Assembly (NCBI RefSeq): GCF_014196525.1
Contig: NZ_JACIDX010000005.1
Coordinates: 62,001 to 126,000 of the forward strand
Direction: 5' to 3'
Length of the DNA: 64,000 nucleotides
Source of the DNA: Novosphingobium sediminicola
GTDB lineage: Bacteria; Pseudomonadota; Alphaproteobacteria; Sphingomonadales; Sphingomonadaceae
Shown here: in pieces, positions 45,777-55,900 of the stretch
Layout of the letters: every line of letters begins with the position of its first letter
How positions within the stretch are numbered: the stretch's first letter is position 1
Notes under the pieces: model-generated
What the model was told of the DNA's origin: nothing
The model's input: the letters and a program-made list of their open reading frames with translations, nothing else
Database searches by the model: none
Translations under genes and position numbers: made by a program

Positions 45777-46336
45777 TTGCCCAGGATTTCCTTTTCCTTG
45801 GCCGCAGCAGCTTCATCAGCGCCCTTGATCGCCTCGTCGGTCAGCTTCTGCACTTCGGTTTCAAAGCGCTTGCGCTCGTCTTCCGAGATCAGCTTCTTGT
45901 TCTCGTCGGCCTTGAGCGCTTCCATGCCGTCGCGGCGGACATTGCGGATCGCGATGCGCGCGCCTTCGGCATATTTGCTGGCCAGCTTGGCCAGTTCCTT
46001 GCGGCGTTCCTCGGTCAGATCGGGGATCGGCAGACGGATCGTGTTGCCATCGGTGATCGGGTTCAGGCCCAGACCCGCCGAACGGATCGCCTTTTCCACC
46101 GGGGTCACGCTGGAACGATCCCACACGGTCACGGTCAACATGCGCGATTCGGGCGCGGCCACCGTGGCGCAGGCGTTGAGCGGCATGTGGCTGCCATAGA
46201 TTTCCACCGTGATCGGATCGAGCAGCGCGGTATTGGCACGGCCCGTGCGCAGACCCGACAGATCGCCCTTCAGCGATTCCACCGCGCCCTTCATCCGGCG
46301 CTCAAGATCAGCCTTGTCATATTTGGGAGCAGCCAT
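45773..46336 (-). CDS. frr: Ribosome recycling factor
   Basis: A 187-aa protein that, with EF-G, splits post-termination ribosomes. It shows [15 protein letters not shown], the domain-II region [12 protein letters not shown] and the C-terminal helix [21 protein letters not shown]. Length is as expected. It follows pyrH by 15 bp. Confidence 0.98.
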   Translation of the reverse strand: MAAPKYDKADLERRMKGAVESLKGDLSGLRTGRANTALLDPITVEIYGSHMPLNACATVAAPESRMLTVTVWDRSSVTPVEKAIRSAGLGLNPITDGNTIRLPIPDLTEERRKELAKLASKYAEGARIAIRNVRRDGMEALKADENKKLISEDERKRFETEVQKLTDEAIKGADEAAAAKEKEILGK

Positions 46337-46351
46337 TGGTATTCTCCTGAA

Positions 46352-47065
46352 TTACTGCACAATCGTCTGGACGCCCTGCCCGGCCAGCACGCGGGCCAGA
46401 TTGCCACGCTCGCGGATGGAAAAGACGACGATCGGAATCTTGTTGTCACGGCACAGCGCCACGGCGCTCGCATCCATTACCTTGAGGTTGTCGGCCAGAA
46501 CAGTGTCATAGTCGATCGTATCGTAACGCTTCGCCGCAGGATCCTGCTTGGGATCGGCATTATAGACGCCATCCACGCTGGTGCCCTTGAACAGCGCATC
46601 GCAGCGCATTTCAGCCGCACGCAAGGCCGCGCCCGAATCCGTGGTGAAATAAGGCGCGCCAACACCGGCGGCAAAAATCACCACGCGGCCCTTTTCCAGA
46701 TGACGCTCGGCGCGGCGGCGGATCACCGGCTCGCACACCTTGTCCATCTCGATAGCGCTCTGCACGCGGGTGGGAACGCCAAGCTGTTCGAGCGCATTCT
46801 GCATCGCCAGCGCATTCATCACCGTGGCCAGCATGCCCATATAGTCGGCCTGCGCGCGGTCCATGCCCTTGGCGGCGCCCGCCATGCCGCGGAAGATATT
46901 GCCCCCGCCGATCACCAGACAGATTTCCAGCCCGCTTTCCTTGGCAGCCTTCACCTCGGCGGCCATTTCGGCCACGAATTCGGGATCGATGCCGAAAGGC
47001 TGGCTCCCCATCAACACTTCGCCCGAAAGTTTCAGCAAAACGCGCTTATATTGGGGCTGAGCCAT
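46352..47065 (-). CDS. pyrH: UMP kinase
   Basis: A 237-aa kinase phosphorylating UMP to UDP. Motifs: [15 protein letters not shown] at the start, [12 protein letters not shown], the substrate segment [16 protein letters not shown] and [19 protein letters not shown] ([17 protein letters not shown]). It is preceded by the tsf terminator, so it probably has its own promoter in the 170-bp gap upstream. Confidence 0.98.
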   Translation of the reverse strand: MAQPQYKRVLLKLSGEVLMGSQPFGIDPEFVAEMAAEVKAAKESGLEICLVIGGGNIFRGMAGAAKGMDRAQADYMGMLATVMNALAMQNALEQLGVPTRVQSAIEMDKVCEPVIRRRAERHLEKGRVVIFAAGVGAPYFTTDSGAALRAAEMRCDALFKGTSVDGVYNADPKQDPAAKRYDTIDYDTVLADNLKVMDASAVALCRDNKIPIVVFSIRERGNLARVLAGQGVQTIVQ

Positions 47066-47181
47066 GGTTTCGATCTATCCTTATGCTTCGCAAGCGCCCT
47101 TATACCGTGGCGTTGCCCGTGCCAAGGGTGCGCAAAAACTAATGCACACAGGGATAGAGAAAACATGCCAGAGCACCAAAC

Positions 47182-47208
47182 AAAAAGGCCCGCCGTTTCC
47201 GGCGAGCC
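47182..47208 (-). terminator. Intrinsic terminator of rpsB-tsf
   Basis: On the minus strand a 9-bp stem GGCTCGCCG-GAAA-CGGCGGGCC with one G-T pair is followed by TTTTTG, 28 bp after the tsf stop. Confidence 0.88.
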
Positions 47209-47235
47209 CCTTGTTTTCCATTGCTGGAAAGAAAC

Positions 47236-48162
47236 TTACTTCAGGCCGGCAGCAGCAGCCACTTCGGCGGCGAAGTCGGTTTCTTCCTTTTCGATGCCTT
47301 CGCCCAGCTGGAAGCGGACATAGTCCACCAGCTTGATCGTGGCGCCGGCTTCCTTGGCGGCGGCGGCAACGACGTCCGAAACCGGGGTCTTGCCGTCCAT
47401 CACGAAGAGCTGCGACAGAAGGGCGTTTTCCTTGGCATACTTGGCCACGGCGCCGTCGATCATCTTGGCCTGAACGGCTTCGGGCTTGCCCGATTCAGCA
47501 GCCTTTTCAGCAGCGATCTTGCGCTCGCGCTCGATCAGAGCCGAGTCAAGGTCGTCAGCCGACAGAGCCAGCGGGAAAGCCGCGGCAATGTGCATGCCGA
47601 TCTGCTTGCCCAGCGGTTCCAGAACGTCGGCCGGAGCATTGCCTTCCAGAGCGACCAGCACGCCGATCTTGCCCAGGTTGGGGGCAGCGGCATTGTGCAT
47701 GTAAGCCACGACCACGCCTTCGGAAACCGAAACGGCCTTGATGCGGCGGACCTGCTGGTTTTCGCCGATGGTGGCAACGTTGCTGGTCAGCTTTTCGCCA
47801 ACCGTGCCGCCGTCGGGATAGGCCGCAGCCTTGAGGGCTTCGACTTCGGCAATGTCGCCGTTCAGAGCGACTTCGGTGGTCTTGCGCACGAAATCCTGGA
47901 ACTGGTCGTTCTTGGCGACGAAGTCGGTTTCCGAGTTCACTTCGACCGCGATGCCCTTGGTGCCGGCAATCGCCAGACCCACCAGACCTTCAGCGGCGGT
48001 ACGGCTCGACTTCTTGGCAGCAGCAGCCAGACCCTTGGCGCGCAGGGCGTCAACGGCGGCTTCCATGTCGCCATTGGCTTCCTTGAGCGCCTTCTGGCAA
48101 TCCATCATGCCAGCGCCAGTGCGTTCGCGCAGGTTCTTCACGTCGGCGGCAGTAAAGGCCAT
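47236..48162 (-). CDS. tsf: Elongation factor Ts
   Basis: A 308-aa nucleotide exchange factor for EF-Tu. The N-terminal UBA-like region contains [19 protein letters not shown], and the core has the [14 protein letters not shown] motif that contacts EF-Tu. It lies downstream of rpsB across a 109-bp gap with two hairpins, an arrangement that often tunes EF-Ts against S2. Confidence 0.98.
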   Translation of the reverse strand: MAFTAADVKNLRERTGAGMMDCQKALKEANGDMEAAVDALRAKGLAAAAKKSSRTAAEGLVGLAIAGTKGIAVEVNSETDFVAKNDQFQDFVRKTTEVALNGDIAEVEALKAAAYPDGGTVGEKLTSNVATIGENQQVRRIKAVSVSEGVVVAYMHNAAAPNLGKIGVLVALEGNAPADVLEPLGKQIGMHIAAAFPLALSADDLDSALIERERKIAAEKAAESGKPEAVQAKMIDGAVAKYAKENALLSQLFVMDGKTPVSDVVAAAAKEAGATIKLVDYVRFQLGEGIEKEETDFAAEVAAAAGLK

Positions 48163-48197
48163 GTCCGATAGTCCTTAGACAAGAGTTTTATACAGTT

Positions 48198-48257
48198 GCG
48201 CCGGGCCACATGGACCCGGCGCGTTCCAGTTTTGTGACGGCGCCCGTTTCAGGCGCC
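48198..48257 (-). other. Two hairpins in the rpsB-tsf intergenic region
   Basis: GCGCCGGG/CCCGGCGC (48198-48222) and GGCGCC/GGCGCC (48239-48257) fold on either strand. Neither is followed by a good T tract on the minus strand, so they more likely modulate read-through or RNA decay than terminate fully. Confidence 0.5.
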
Positions 48258-48271
48258 AGTCCAAAGGCTTA

Positions 48272-49027
48272 TCAGCCTTCGATCGCTTCTTCGGCGACCG
48301 GCTCGGCCATAGCGCCGATGTCCGCGCCCGAAGCGACCACAGCAGCGCGGTTGCCCTTGGTGGCAGCAGCGGCAACAGCGTCGCAGTAAAGGCGGATCGC
48401 GCGCGAGGCGTCATCGTTGGCGGGGATCGGGAAAGCAATGCCTTCGGGCGAAACGTTCGAGTCGAGGATCGCAACGACCGGGATACCCAGCACGTTGGCT
48501 TCCTTGATCGCCAGTTCTTCCTTGTTGGCGTCGATCACGAACATCACGTCGGGGATGCCGCCCATGTCGCGGATGCCGCCCAGCGACAGTTCGAGCTTGT
48601 CGCGTTCACGCGTCAGCTGAAGGATTTCCTTCTTGGTCAGACCGCCCGTGGCGCTGGCCAGACGCTCTTCCAGCGTCTTGAGGCGCTTGATCGACTGCGA
48701 GATCGTCTTCCAGTTGGTGAGCATGCCGCCCAGCCAGCGGTGGTTGACGAAGTGCTGACCGGCAGCTCGAGCGGCTTCAGCGATGGGCTCCTGAGCCTGA
48801 CGCTTGGTGCCGACGAATAGAACCTTGCCGCCAGCCTGAACGGTCGCCGAGATGAACTCCAGAGCGCGGCTGAACAGCGGCACGGTCTGCGACAGGTCGA
48901 GGATGTGGATGCCGTTGCGCGCGCCGAAGATATAGGGCTTCATGCGCGGATTCCAACGGTGGGTCTGGTGGCCGAAGTGGGCACCGGCTTCGATAAGCTG
49001 CTGAATCGTAACGACGGGAGCCGCCAT
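48272..49027 (-). CDS. rpsB: 30S ribosomal protein S2
   Basis: A 251-aa ribosomal protein. The start at 49027 gives [20 protein letters not shown]; the longer frame to 49315 has no S2 similarity. Family motifs: [37 protein letters not shown] and [13 protein letters not shown]. The C-terminal 20 residues are acidic ([13 protein letters not shown]). It heads the rpsB-tsf transcript. Confidence 0.98.
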   Translation of the reverse strand: MAAPVVTIQQLIEAGAHFGHQTHRWNPRMKPYIFGARNGIHILDLSQTVPLFSRALEFISATVQAGGKVLFVGTKRQAQEPIAEAARAAGQHFVNHRWLGGMLTNWKTISQSIKRLKTLEERLASATGGLTKKEILQLTRERDKLELSLGGIRDMGGIPDVMFVIDANKEELAIKEANVLGIPVVAILDSNVSPEGIAFPIPANDDASRAIRLYCDAVAAAATKGNRAAVVASGADIGAMAEPVAEEAIEG

Positions 49028-49298
49028 AAATAAGTCCTTCCGGTTGTTCCTCTGAGACGCTGGAACCGTGCGGCCAAGGCCATGAAGGCCCGAATTCCCG
49101 CTGCGGCACCGGTGAAGATGCGTCCCATGTGGGTTGGCCTGAACCTTGCGAGACCCGCGTGATTGCGAATCCCTGCATAGATCAGGTGCCGCGCCCTTAG
49201 ACCCAGTTTGAGAAATAATCCAGCGCCATTTTGGACGAGGCTGAGCGCAATGTTCGCAATGAATCCTCGGTTCATCGCAAAAAGCGCTTGACCAGGCG
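49028..49298. other. Upstream region of rpsB, no gene seen
   Basis: No convincing open frame on either strand. It should hold the rpsB promoter and leader. I did not find a clean -35/-10 pair on the minus strand, and no leader RNA family was recognised. An AGGAC-type site lies close to the rpsB ATG. Confidence 0.5.
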
Positions 49299-49313
49299 GA
49301 ACAGGTATGGAAC
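49299..49313. promoter_or_regulatory. LexA (SOS) box, GAAC-N7-GAAC
   Basis: GAAC-AGGTATG-GAAC matches the alphaproteobacterial LexA operator, a direct repeat GTTC-N7-GTTC on the other strand. A TTGACC element at 49288-49293 lies just upstream on the plus strand, so a bound repressor would cover the promoter region of the small membrane protein at 49452. The motif is short, and chance occurrence in 64 kb is possible. Confidence 0.55.
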
Positions 49314-49451
49314 AAATTGCCAACAGAACGGAACTAGGGAACATCCATATAGGAACCGTTCAAACTCTTACTGGTTATCCACATGTTGTACGCAAGGCCG
49401 GTCGTCACCGCAATCGACGATCCCGCCCGATGGACAAAGGACTATACCGCG

Positions 49452-49751
49452 ATGCTGACTCTTGCGATCAATGGTATGACCGGCCTGATAGCCGCCCTCG
49501 TTATCGCTTCGCTGATCCAGAGCGCGCGGACCTTTATGCCCGCATGGCGTCAACTCAGCGCAGAGGTAAAGCGGCTCGAAGCGGGCAGCGTGCTGCATGT
49601 CACCCTGCGAGAGGCCGGTCCCGCCGATTGGGAGCGGCTTGCCGCCCCCACCCCGACTGTCGCAACGCAGAGCGAACGCCCCGCCGCCACGGTGCTTATT
49701 CCCCAGCCTCGCCGCGCGCTTCGCTCAACCTTGCGCCACGCGGCCGCCTGA
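49452..49751 (+). CDS. Small membrane-anchored protein, possibly SOS-regulated
   Basis: A 99-aa protein with an N-terminal membrane helix (INGMTGLIAALVIASLI, about residues 6-22), a short helix with basic and acidic residues (PAWRQLSAEVKRLEAGS), and a low-complexity Pro/Thr/Arg tail in the cytoplasm. ATG 49452 is preferred over 49383 because AAAGGA lies 10 nt upstream. No known domain is recognised. Its 3' end overlaps the convergent pssA gene by 56 bp. A LexA-type box 139 bp upstream suggests damage induction. The size and topology recall SOS division inhibitors such as SidA of Caulobacter, but there is no sequence basis for homology. Confidence 0.6.
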   Translation: MLTLAINGMTGLIAALVIASLIQSARTFMPAWRQLSAEVKRLEAGSVLHVTLREAGPADWERLAAPTPTVATQSERPAATVLIPQPRRALRSTLRHAAA

Positions 49752-50526
49752 CCCGCGCATACATCACCAGCCCAATCGGGATCAGGATCAGATAGGCCAC
49801 GCAAATCCCCACCAGCGTAAACCAGGGTTCGCTGAGCAAAGCGGCAAAGACAATTCCGAAGAGCGCAATCAGTTCCAGGCGAACCGAACGGCGCGGGCGC
49901 AAGGACTTCCAGCTGAGCGTGGGAATGGCCGAGATCAGCAGGAAAGCGTTGAAGGCAAGCCATACGCCGACGATGCGCGGATCGCGAAAAATCGGATCGC
50001 CCGAAGCATCCCCGCCGCTGGCGATCCACAGATAGATAGGCAGAAACGCCAGCCCCGCCCCAACCGGTGCGGGAACACCGGTCAGGAAACCGGCCTGCTT
50101 GCGCGGCTCGTCGGGCATATCGATACGGGCGTTGAAGCGGGCAAGGCGCAAAGCCATGCAGATCGCGAAAGCAAGCGCCGCAAACCAGCCAAGACGCGGT
50201 ACATCCTTCAATGACCACAGGAACACGATCAGCGCAGGCGCCACGCCAAAGGAAATGGCATCGGCCAGACTGTCAAGTTCGGCGCCAAAACGCGACTGAG
50301 CCTTGAGCAGGCGGGCGATACGACCATCGATGCCATCAAGCACCCCGGCCAGAATCACCGCCATCACCGACTTTTCCCACTCGCCCTCAATGGCAAAGCG
50401 GATGCCGGTCAACCCGCAGCACAGCGCCGCCGAGGTAATCGCATTGGGCGCCAGAGCCCGCAGCGTCAGCCCGCCGGGCATCCGCTTTTGCCGGCGCGTT
50501 TCATCGCCTACTGGCCCATCGCTCAC
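49696..50526 (-). CDS. pssA: CDP-diacylglycerol-serine O-phosphatidyltransferase
   Basis: A 276-aa membrane enzyme making phosphatidylserine. The CDP-alcohol phosphotransferase motif is complete: DGIDGRIARLLKAQSRFGAE followed by LDSLAD, giving all required aspartates. About eight hydrophobic segments follow. It overlaps psd by 4 bp, so both steps of phosphatidylethanolamine synthesis are coupled. It is the longer (subclass II) membrane type. Confidence 0.95.
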   Translation of the reverse strand: MSDGPVGDETRRQKRMPGGLTLRALAPNAITSAALCCGLTGIRFAIEGEWEKSVMAVILAGVLDGIDGRIARLLKAQSRFGAELDSLADAISFGVAPALIVFLWSLKDVPRLGWFAALAFAICMALRLARFNARIDMPDEPRKQAGFLTGVPAPVGAGLAFLPIYLWIASGGDASGDPIFRDPRIVGVWLAFNAFLLISAIPTLSWKSLRPRRSVRLELIALFGIVFAALLSEPWFTLVGICVAYLILIPIGLVMYARVRRPRGARLSEARGEAGE

Positions 50527-51272
50527 TGGCTCACGCCCTCGATCAGGCCAACGTCGCCGATTTCGGCCAGAATGGTTTCACCCGCCACCGTGCGCTGGCC
50601 CAACAAAACCTTGGGCTCGGTGCCTTCGGGCAGATAGACGTCGACGCGGCTGCCGAAACGAATCAGGCCGACGCGCTGACCGGCGCCGATGATGTCGCCG
50701 GGCTTGACGAAGGGCACGATGCGGCGCGCCACAAGGCCCGCGATCTGGGTAAAGCCGATCATCGCGCCATTGCCGCGATCGATCAGGATATGCTGGCGCT
50801 CGTTCTCTTCGCTGGCCTTATCGAGGTCGGCGTTAAGGAACTTGCCCGGGATATAAATCACGCGCGAAACGGTGCCGTTGATGGGCGCGCGGTTGATGTG
50901 AACGTCGAACACGCTCATAAAAATCGACACGCGCGTGACCAGAGCGTCAGGCAAACCAGGCGTTCCGGTGCCATCTTCCATCACCAGTTCGCGCGGCGGG
51001 GCCACCTTCTGGATCAGCGTAATAAGGCCATCAGCGGGCGCCACGACATAGCGGTCGCCGCGCGGCGTCACGCGCAGAGGATCGCGGAAAAACGCGCAGA
51101 TCCCATAGGTTAGAATGCCGAGCGGCCACGCCAGCAAGCTCCACCCCATCAACGCCGCCATCAGGCAGGCAAGGGCTGAAACCGCAGCAAATTTGCGCGC
51201 TTCGGGGTGTACGGCGGGCCAGTGCCATCCGGCAGTGCCACGCCCCTGGTTATCAAGAATTTCTCCGGGCAT
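50523..51272 (-). CDS. psd: Phosphatidylserine decarboxylase
   Basis: A 249-aa proenzyme that self-cleaves to form a pyruvoyl group and converts phosphatidylserine to phosphatidylethanolamine. The processing site is RFGSRVDVYLP near residue 200 (cleavage between Gly and Ser). An N-terminal hydrophobic region (LACLMAALMGWSLLAWPLGIL) anchors it. ATG 51272 is preferred; 51308 is in frame. The conserved FMSVFDVHINRAPI is present. This is the short PSD-A-related form. Confidence 0.95.
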   Translation of the reverse strand: MPGEILDNQGRGTAGWHWPAVHPEARKFAAVSALACLMAALMGWSLLAWPLGILTYGICAFFRDPLRVTPRGDRYVVAPADGLITLIQKVAPPRELVMEDGTGTPGLPDALVTRVSIFMSVFDVHINRAPINGTVSRVIYIPGKFLNADLDKASEENERQHILIDRGNGAMIGFTQIAGLVARRIVPFVKPGDIIGAGQRVGLIRFGSRVDVYLPEGTEPKVLLGQRTVAGETILAEIGDVGLIEGVSQ

Positions 51273-51364
51273 GGCGCTGTCTCTAGGCGCAGGAAGGCGG
51301 CGCTGCAAGCATCGCTTCGCGGCTACCCCCAGTTGTCTGCGGCGCGCGCTTTAATCTTGTCCGT

Positions 51365-51631
51365 CTAATCGCCGACCGGTTCCTCGACCACCTCGACGAT
51401 TTCGAACACGTAGCTTTTCCAGCCCCGCATCCGCGCGCCCTCGCCCGCCGCCGCCTTCAGCCGCGTAGCATCGCCCAGAGATCGCGTATGCCCCCAGAAC
51501 ACCTCGGTCTTGCCATTGGCCAATTCGGCCACGATACGCCAGTAATGGGTAAAGCGGTCGCTGGTCGGGCCGATCCGCTTGACATAGCCATCCGGCATGG
51601 TCGCGGTCAGATATCGCTTCTTCTTTGCCAT
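51365..51631 (-). CDS. Small basic protein of unknown function
   Basis: An 88-aa soluble protein starting MAKKKRYLTATMPDGYVKRI and ending in an acidic VEVVEEPVGD. The middle is aromatic (HYWRIVAELANGKTEVFWGHTRSL). No known domain, signal peptide or membrane helix is recognised. It stands alone between psd and the efflux operon, and could be a small regulatory or nucleic-acid-binding protein, but nothing shows this. Confidence 0.65.
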   Translation of the reverse strand: MAKKKRYLTATMPDGYVKRIGPTSDRFTHYWRIVAELANGKTEVFWGHTRSLGDATRLKAAAGEGARMRGWKSYVFEIVEVVEEPVGD

Positions 51632-51653
51632 GCCCGCGCGCCTAACAGATCAC

Positions 51654-52904
51654 TTAGTCCTCATCATCCCCAATCCACAGGTGATGGCTGTCGATGCGTA
51701 GGCGAGTGATCGCGGCATGGGCGTCCCCGCGCGCAATGCTCTCAGCGCGCGCGGCATCCTGCGTCTGCCGCTCGGCCAGCAGCAGTTCGGACAGGTCGAG
51801 CGCGCCCGCCTGAAACCCGCGCCGCACCTTGACCAGCGCGGCCTCCTGCGCGCGGCGACTGGCATCGGCGCGTTCCCACGCGTGCAGCGCAGCTTGCGCG
51901 CCGGCCAGATCGGAATCGGCGGTTTCCTGCAAAGTCCGGCGCACGACCTGCAGATCAGCCCCGGCAGCGGCGGCATTGGCCCCGGCCTGATCGGCCAGAG
52001 CACTGCGCCGACCATTGCCAAAGGGCATGATGAAAATCAGCCCTGCCCCGCGCTCGATCCCGCCCTTGTCGGAAAAGACGCGTACGCCCACCTGCGGATC
52101 GGCGATCCGGTCGGCGCGGGCGCGCTCGGCGCTGGCGTCGGCCATATGAGCGGTGGCCTCGGCGGCGGCGATCTCGTGGCTGCGCGCAAAGACCAGATCG
52201 CGCAGATGCGTCAGCCCTCCTTCGGGCTCATGCGGCGCGGGAATTGCCTCGGCGTGATCGGGCAGCGTCATCGCCGGAAACTGTGCCTGCAACCGGCTGC
52301 GCGCCACCTTTTCGCGCCCGCTCGACCTTTCGGCGGCCAAACGCGCGGCCTCCAGCGCCGCCACCGTCTGATCGGCCTCCAGCATAGAGGCATCGCGCAA
52401 TTCCACCCGGCGCTTCACCGCCGACAGCAAGGTCTGGTAATTGGCCACGCTCTGCCGGTCCACCTCGGCCTCGCCCGCCGCCGAGAGCCACGCCCACCAG
52501 TAATCGGCCAGCATCAGCGCGGTCTGGTGCCGCGTATCCTCGGCGCGGTTCTTTTGCGCGGTCAGGCCATATTGGCCGATCTCGCGGTCCAGCCGCACCT
52601 TGCCCGGCCAGCGCACGCCCTTGGTCAATTGCGCCTCGAACTCGTCATAGACGCTTTCCTGAACAATTGAGCGCCTATTGTACGAAGTTTGCAAGTTGTA
52701 ATCATAAGGCCCGTGTTCCAGCACGCGCACTTCGGCCTCGGCGGCGCGGGTGCGGGCGTTGGCGGCCTCAACGCCGGGATGGCTGGCCAAAGCCTGCGCC
52801 ACGGCGGCCGGATCAGGCAGGCCCGGTTCGGGGCCAACCCGCCCCGGGGCGGCCATTACGGGCAAGGGAGCAAAGCACAGGGCGAGGAAGAGAAACTTAC
52901 GCAT
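51654..52904 (-). CDS. TolC-family outer membrane efflux protein (CzcC-like)
   Basis: A 416-aa outer-membrane channel with signal peptide (MRKFLFLALCFAPLPVMAA). The body shows the two long helical repeats of OEP proteins (ALASHPGVEAANARTRAAEAEVRVLEHG; EIAAAEATAHMADASAERARADRI) and SEIAAAE-like spacing. It would complete the tripartite pump with the adjacent RND and adaptor genes. The start at 52904 overlaps the RND gene stop by 8 bp; 52931 is also possible. Confidence 0.88.
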   Translation of the reverse strand: MRKFLFLALCFAPLPVMAAPGRVGPEPGLPDPAAVAQALASHPGVEAANARTRAAEAEVRVLEHGPYDYNLQTSYNRRSIVQESVYDEFEAQLTKGVRWPGKVRLDREIGQYGLTAQKNRAEDTRHQTALMLADYWWAWLSAAGEAEVDRQSVANYQTLLSAVKRRVELRDASMLEADQTVAALEAARLAAERSSGREKVARSRLQAQFPAMTLPDHAEAIPAPHEPEGGLTHLRDLVFARSHEIAAAEATAHMADASAERARADRIADPQVGVRVFSDKGGIERGAGLIFIMPFGNGRRSALADQAGANAAAAGADLQVVRRTLQETADSDLAGAQAALHAWERADASRRAQEAALVKVRRGFQAGALDLSELLLAERQTQDAARAESIARGDAHAAITRLRIDSHHLWIGDDED

Positions 52905-55900
52905 CGGCTTTCTCCGCGCGGGTCTCGCCAAACCGTTCGTACAGGATCGGCAGCAGCACCAGCGTGAGCAGAGTGGAGGTGATCAGCCCGCCGATCACCA
53001 CGATGGCCAGCGGCTTTTGAATTTCCGAGCCCGGCCCGGTGGCGAACAGCAAAGGCACAAGGCCAAAGGCGGCAATCGTGGCCGTCATCATCACAGGCCG
53101 CAGACGCCGCCGTGCCCCTACCCGCACCGCCTGCGCCAGTTCCATGCCGCCATCGCGCAATTGCCGGAAATAGCTGACCATCACCAGGCCGTTGAGCACG
53201 GCAATGCCCAGCAGCGCGATGAAGCCGACCGAGGCGGGCACCGAAAGATACTCGCCTGAGACGGCAAGCGAGACCATGCCGCCTACCAGCGCAAAGGGAA
53301 TGTTGACCAGAATGAGCAGTGAGGCCCGCACCGAGGACAGCGTGGCGTAAAGCACGACAAAGATCATCAGCAGCGCAATAGGCAACACCACCATCAGGCG
53401 GGCCGAGGCGCGCTGCTGGTTTTCAAACTGTCCGCCCCAGACGATGCGATAGCCCTGCGGCAATTTCACATTGGCGCCGATGTCGGCCTTGGCCTGTTGC
53501 ACATAGCCCACCAGATCGCGCCCGCCGACAAAGGCCTGCACCATGGCGAAACGCGAGCCGTTTTCATGCTCGACCTTGACCGGGCCTTCGGTGCGCTCAA
53601 CCCGCGCCACATCGCTGGCGCGCACCAGTTGGCCGGTGGGGCTGCGATAGAGGCGGTCGGCGAAACTGGCGGGATTGGCGGCCTCGCCCTCGCCCCGGAT
53701 CAGGATCGGCACGCGGCGCAGCCCTTCGGCCACCACGCCCGAACGCACGCCTTCCAGTTCGGAGCGCATCGCATCCTGAAGCGTGTCGATGGGCATGCCC
53801 ACACGCCCCGCCGCCGTGCGATCGATGTCGATCTGCAGGTAATCCACCTTGTCATTGGCCACGGTCAGCGCCTCGCTGGTGCCGGGAATGGCCCGCAACC
53901 GGCGTTGAACCTCGCCCGCAAGGCGGCCCAGTTCGGCGCTGTCTGGGCCAAAGATCTTGATCGCCAGATCGCCGCGCGCGCCGGTCAGCATTTCGGAAAT
54001 GCGCATTTCGATGGGTTGGGTAAAGCTGGTCTGGACGCCGGGCAGATTGGCCACCGCCTTGCGGATTTCATTGACCACCCATTCCTTGTCGCCTACGCGC
54101 CATTCGCTGCGCGGTTTCAAGGTGATGAAACTGTCCGTTTCATTCAGCCCCATCGGGTCGAGGCCCAATTCATCCGAGCCGGTGCGCGAGATGACATTGG
54201 TCACTTCCGGCACTTTGCTCATGATCGCCTTTTGCGCGGCATGGTCGATTTCCATACTATGCGGCAGCGAGATTGAGGGCAGCTTGGTGAGCTGAACAAT
54301 CGCCGAGCCTTCGTCCATCGTCGGCAGGAAGGTCTTCCCGGTGGATTGATAGGCCACCACCGCCAGCACCAGCGACAGGCCCGCCGCGATGAACACCGGC
54401 AACCGATGCGCAAAGGCCCAGTCGAGCAACCGTCCATAGCGCGGCGACAAATGCCGCATCAGCCATGGTTCGTGATGGGCGTCTCCCGATTTCAGGCCAA
54501 AGAAGGACAGCACCGGCACCAAGGTCAGCGCCAGCACCAGCGCCGAAAGCAGCGCCAGCACGATGGTCAGCGCCACCGGGGCAAACAGCTTGCCCTCCAG
54601 CCCTTCAAGCGTGAGCAGCGGCAGGAATACCAGCGCGATAATGGCCAGGCCGCTGGCCACGGGCGTTGCGACCTCGGCGGCGGCGACGAACACATTGTGC
54701 AGGCGCCCCGCCCCGGCATGGCGCGGATCATTCATCCGCTCGACCACATTTTCGACCACCACGACCGCGCCATCGACCAGCATACCCACCGCAATGGCAA
54801 GCCCGCCAAGGCTCATCAGATTGGCCGTCAGTCCCACCGCACGCATGGCGATAAAGGTCAGCAGCACCGCCATGGGCAGCGCCAGCGCCACGATCACCGA
54901 GGCCCGCACATCACCAAGGAACAGCAACAGCAGCACGACCACCAGCAAGGTCGCCTCGATCAGCGCCTCCTCAACCGTGCCGACAGCGCGTTCGATCAGA
55001 TCGGATCGGTCATAAAACACCGCAATCTTCATACCCTTGGGCAGGCTGGGCTTGAGTTCATCAAGGCGGACCTTGACGCCATCCACGATCTTGGCCGCAT
55101 CCACGCCGCGCAGACCGATGACAATGCCCTCAACCGCCTCGCCGCGCGCGCCCTGGCTGACCGCTCCATAGCGGGTGAGCGCACCAATCCGCACCTTGGC
55201 AACGTCTCCCACGCGCACCACGCGGCCCGTCGCGGATTTGACCACCACCGCCGACAGATCCGCCACATTGCGGATCGCGCCGGAGGAACGCACGATCAAA
55301 GCCTCCTCGCCCGCCACCAGACGCCCCGCGCCATCGTTGCGGTTCGAGGTGCTGATCGCCTCGGACAGATCCGTCACCGTCAGCCCGGCGGCCGCCAGCG
55401 CCTGATTGTCGGGCACCACCTCATAGCTTTCGGCCAGACCGCCCAGCGCATTCACATCGGCCACCCCCGGCACCGTGCGCAGCGCAGGCCGGATCACCCA
55501 GTCCAGCACCCGGCGCTTTTCGGCCAGATCCTGAGGACCTTCGATGGTGAACATGAACATGTCGGTCAAAGGCGTGGCAATCGGGGCCAGACCGCCGCTG
55601 ACGGTCGCGGGCAGATTGCCCATCACGCCCGTCAGGCGCTCATTCACCTGATTGCGCGCCCAGTAAATATCGGTGCTGTCATCGAAATTGATGGTAACGT
55701 CGGCAATCGCATATTTGGCCACAGAGCGCAGCACGGTCTGATGCGGAATGCCCAGCATTTCCATTTCGATGGGGGCCACCACGCGGCTCTCCACCTCTTC
55801 GGGCGTCATGCCGGGGGCCTTCAGGATCACCTTGACCTGAGTTGAGGAAATATCGGGAAAGGCGTCAATCGGCAGGTTGAGAAAGGACCAGACGCCCGCC

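Noticed and set aside
49307..49795. 162-codon frame beginning at the SOS box
   Set aside because: It overlaps the better-supported 49452 frame, becomes Arg/Pro-rich and has no ribosome site; it is a shadow.
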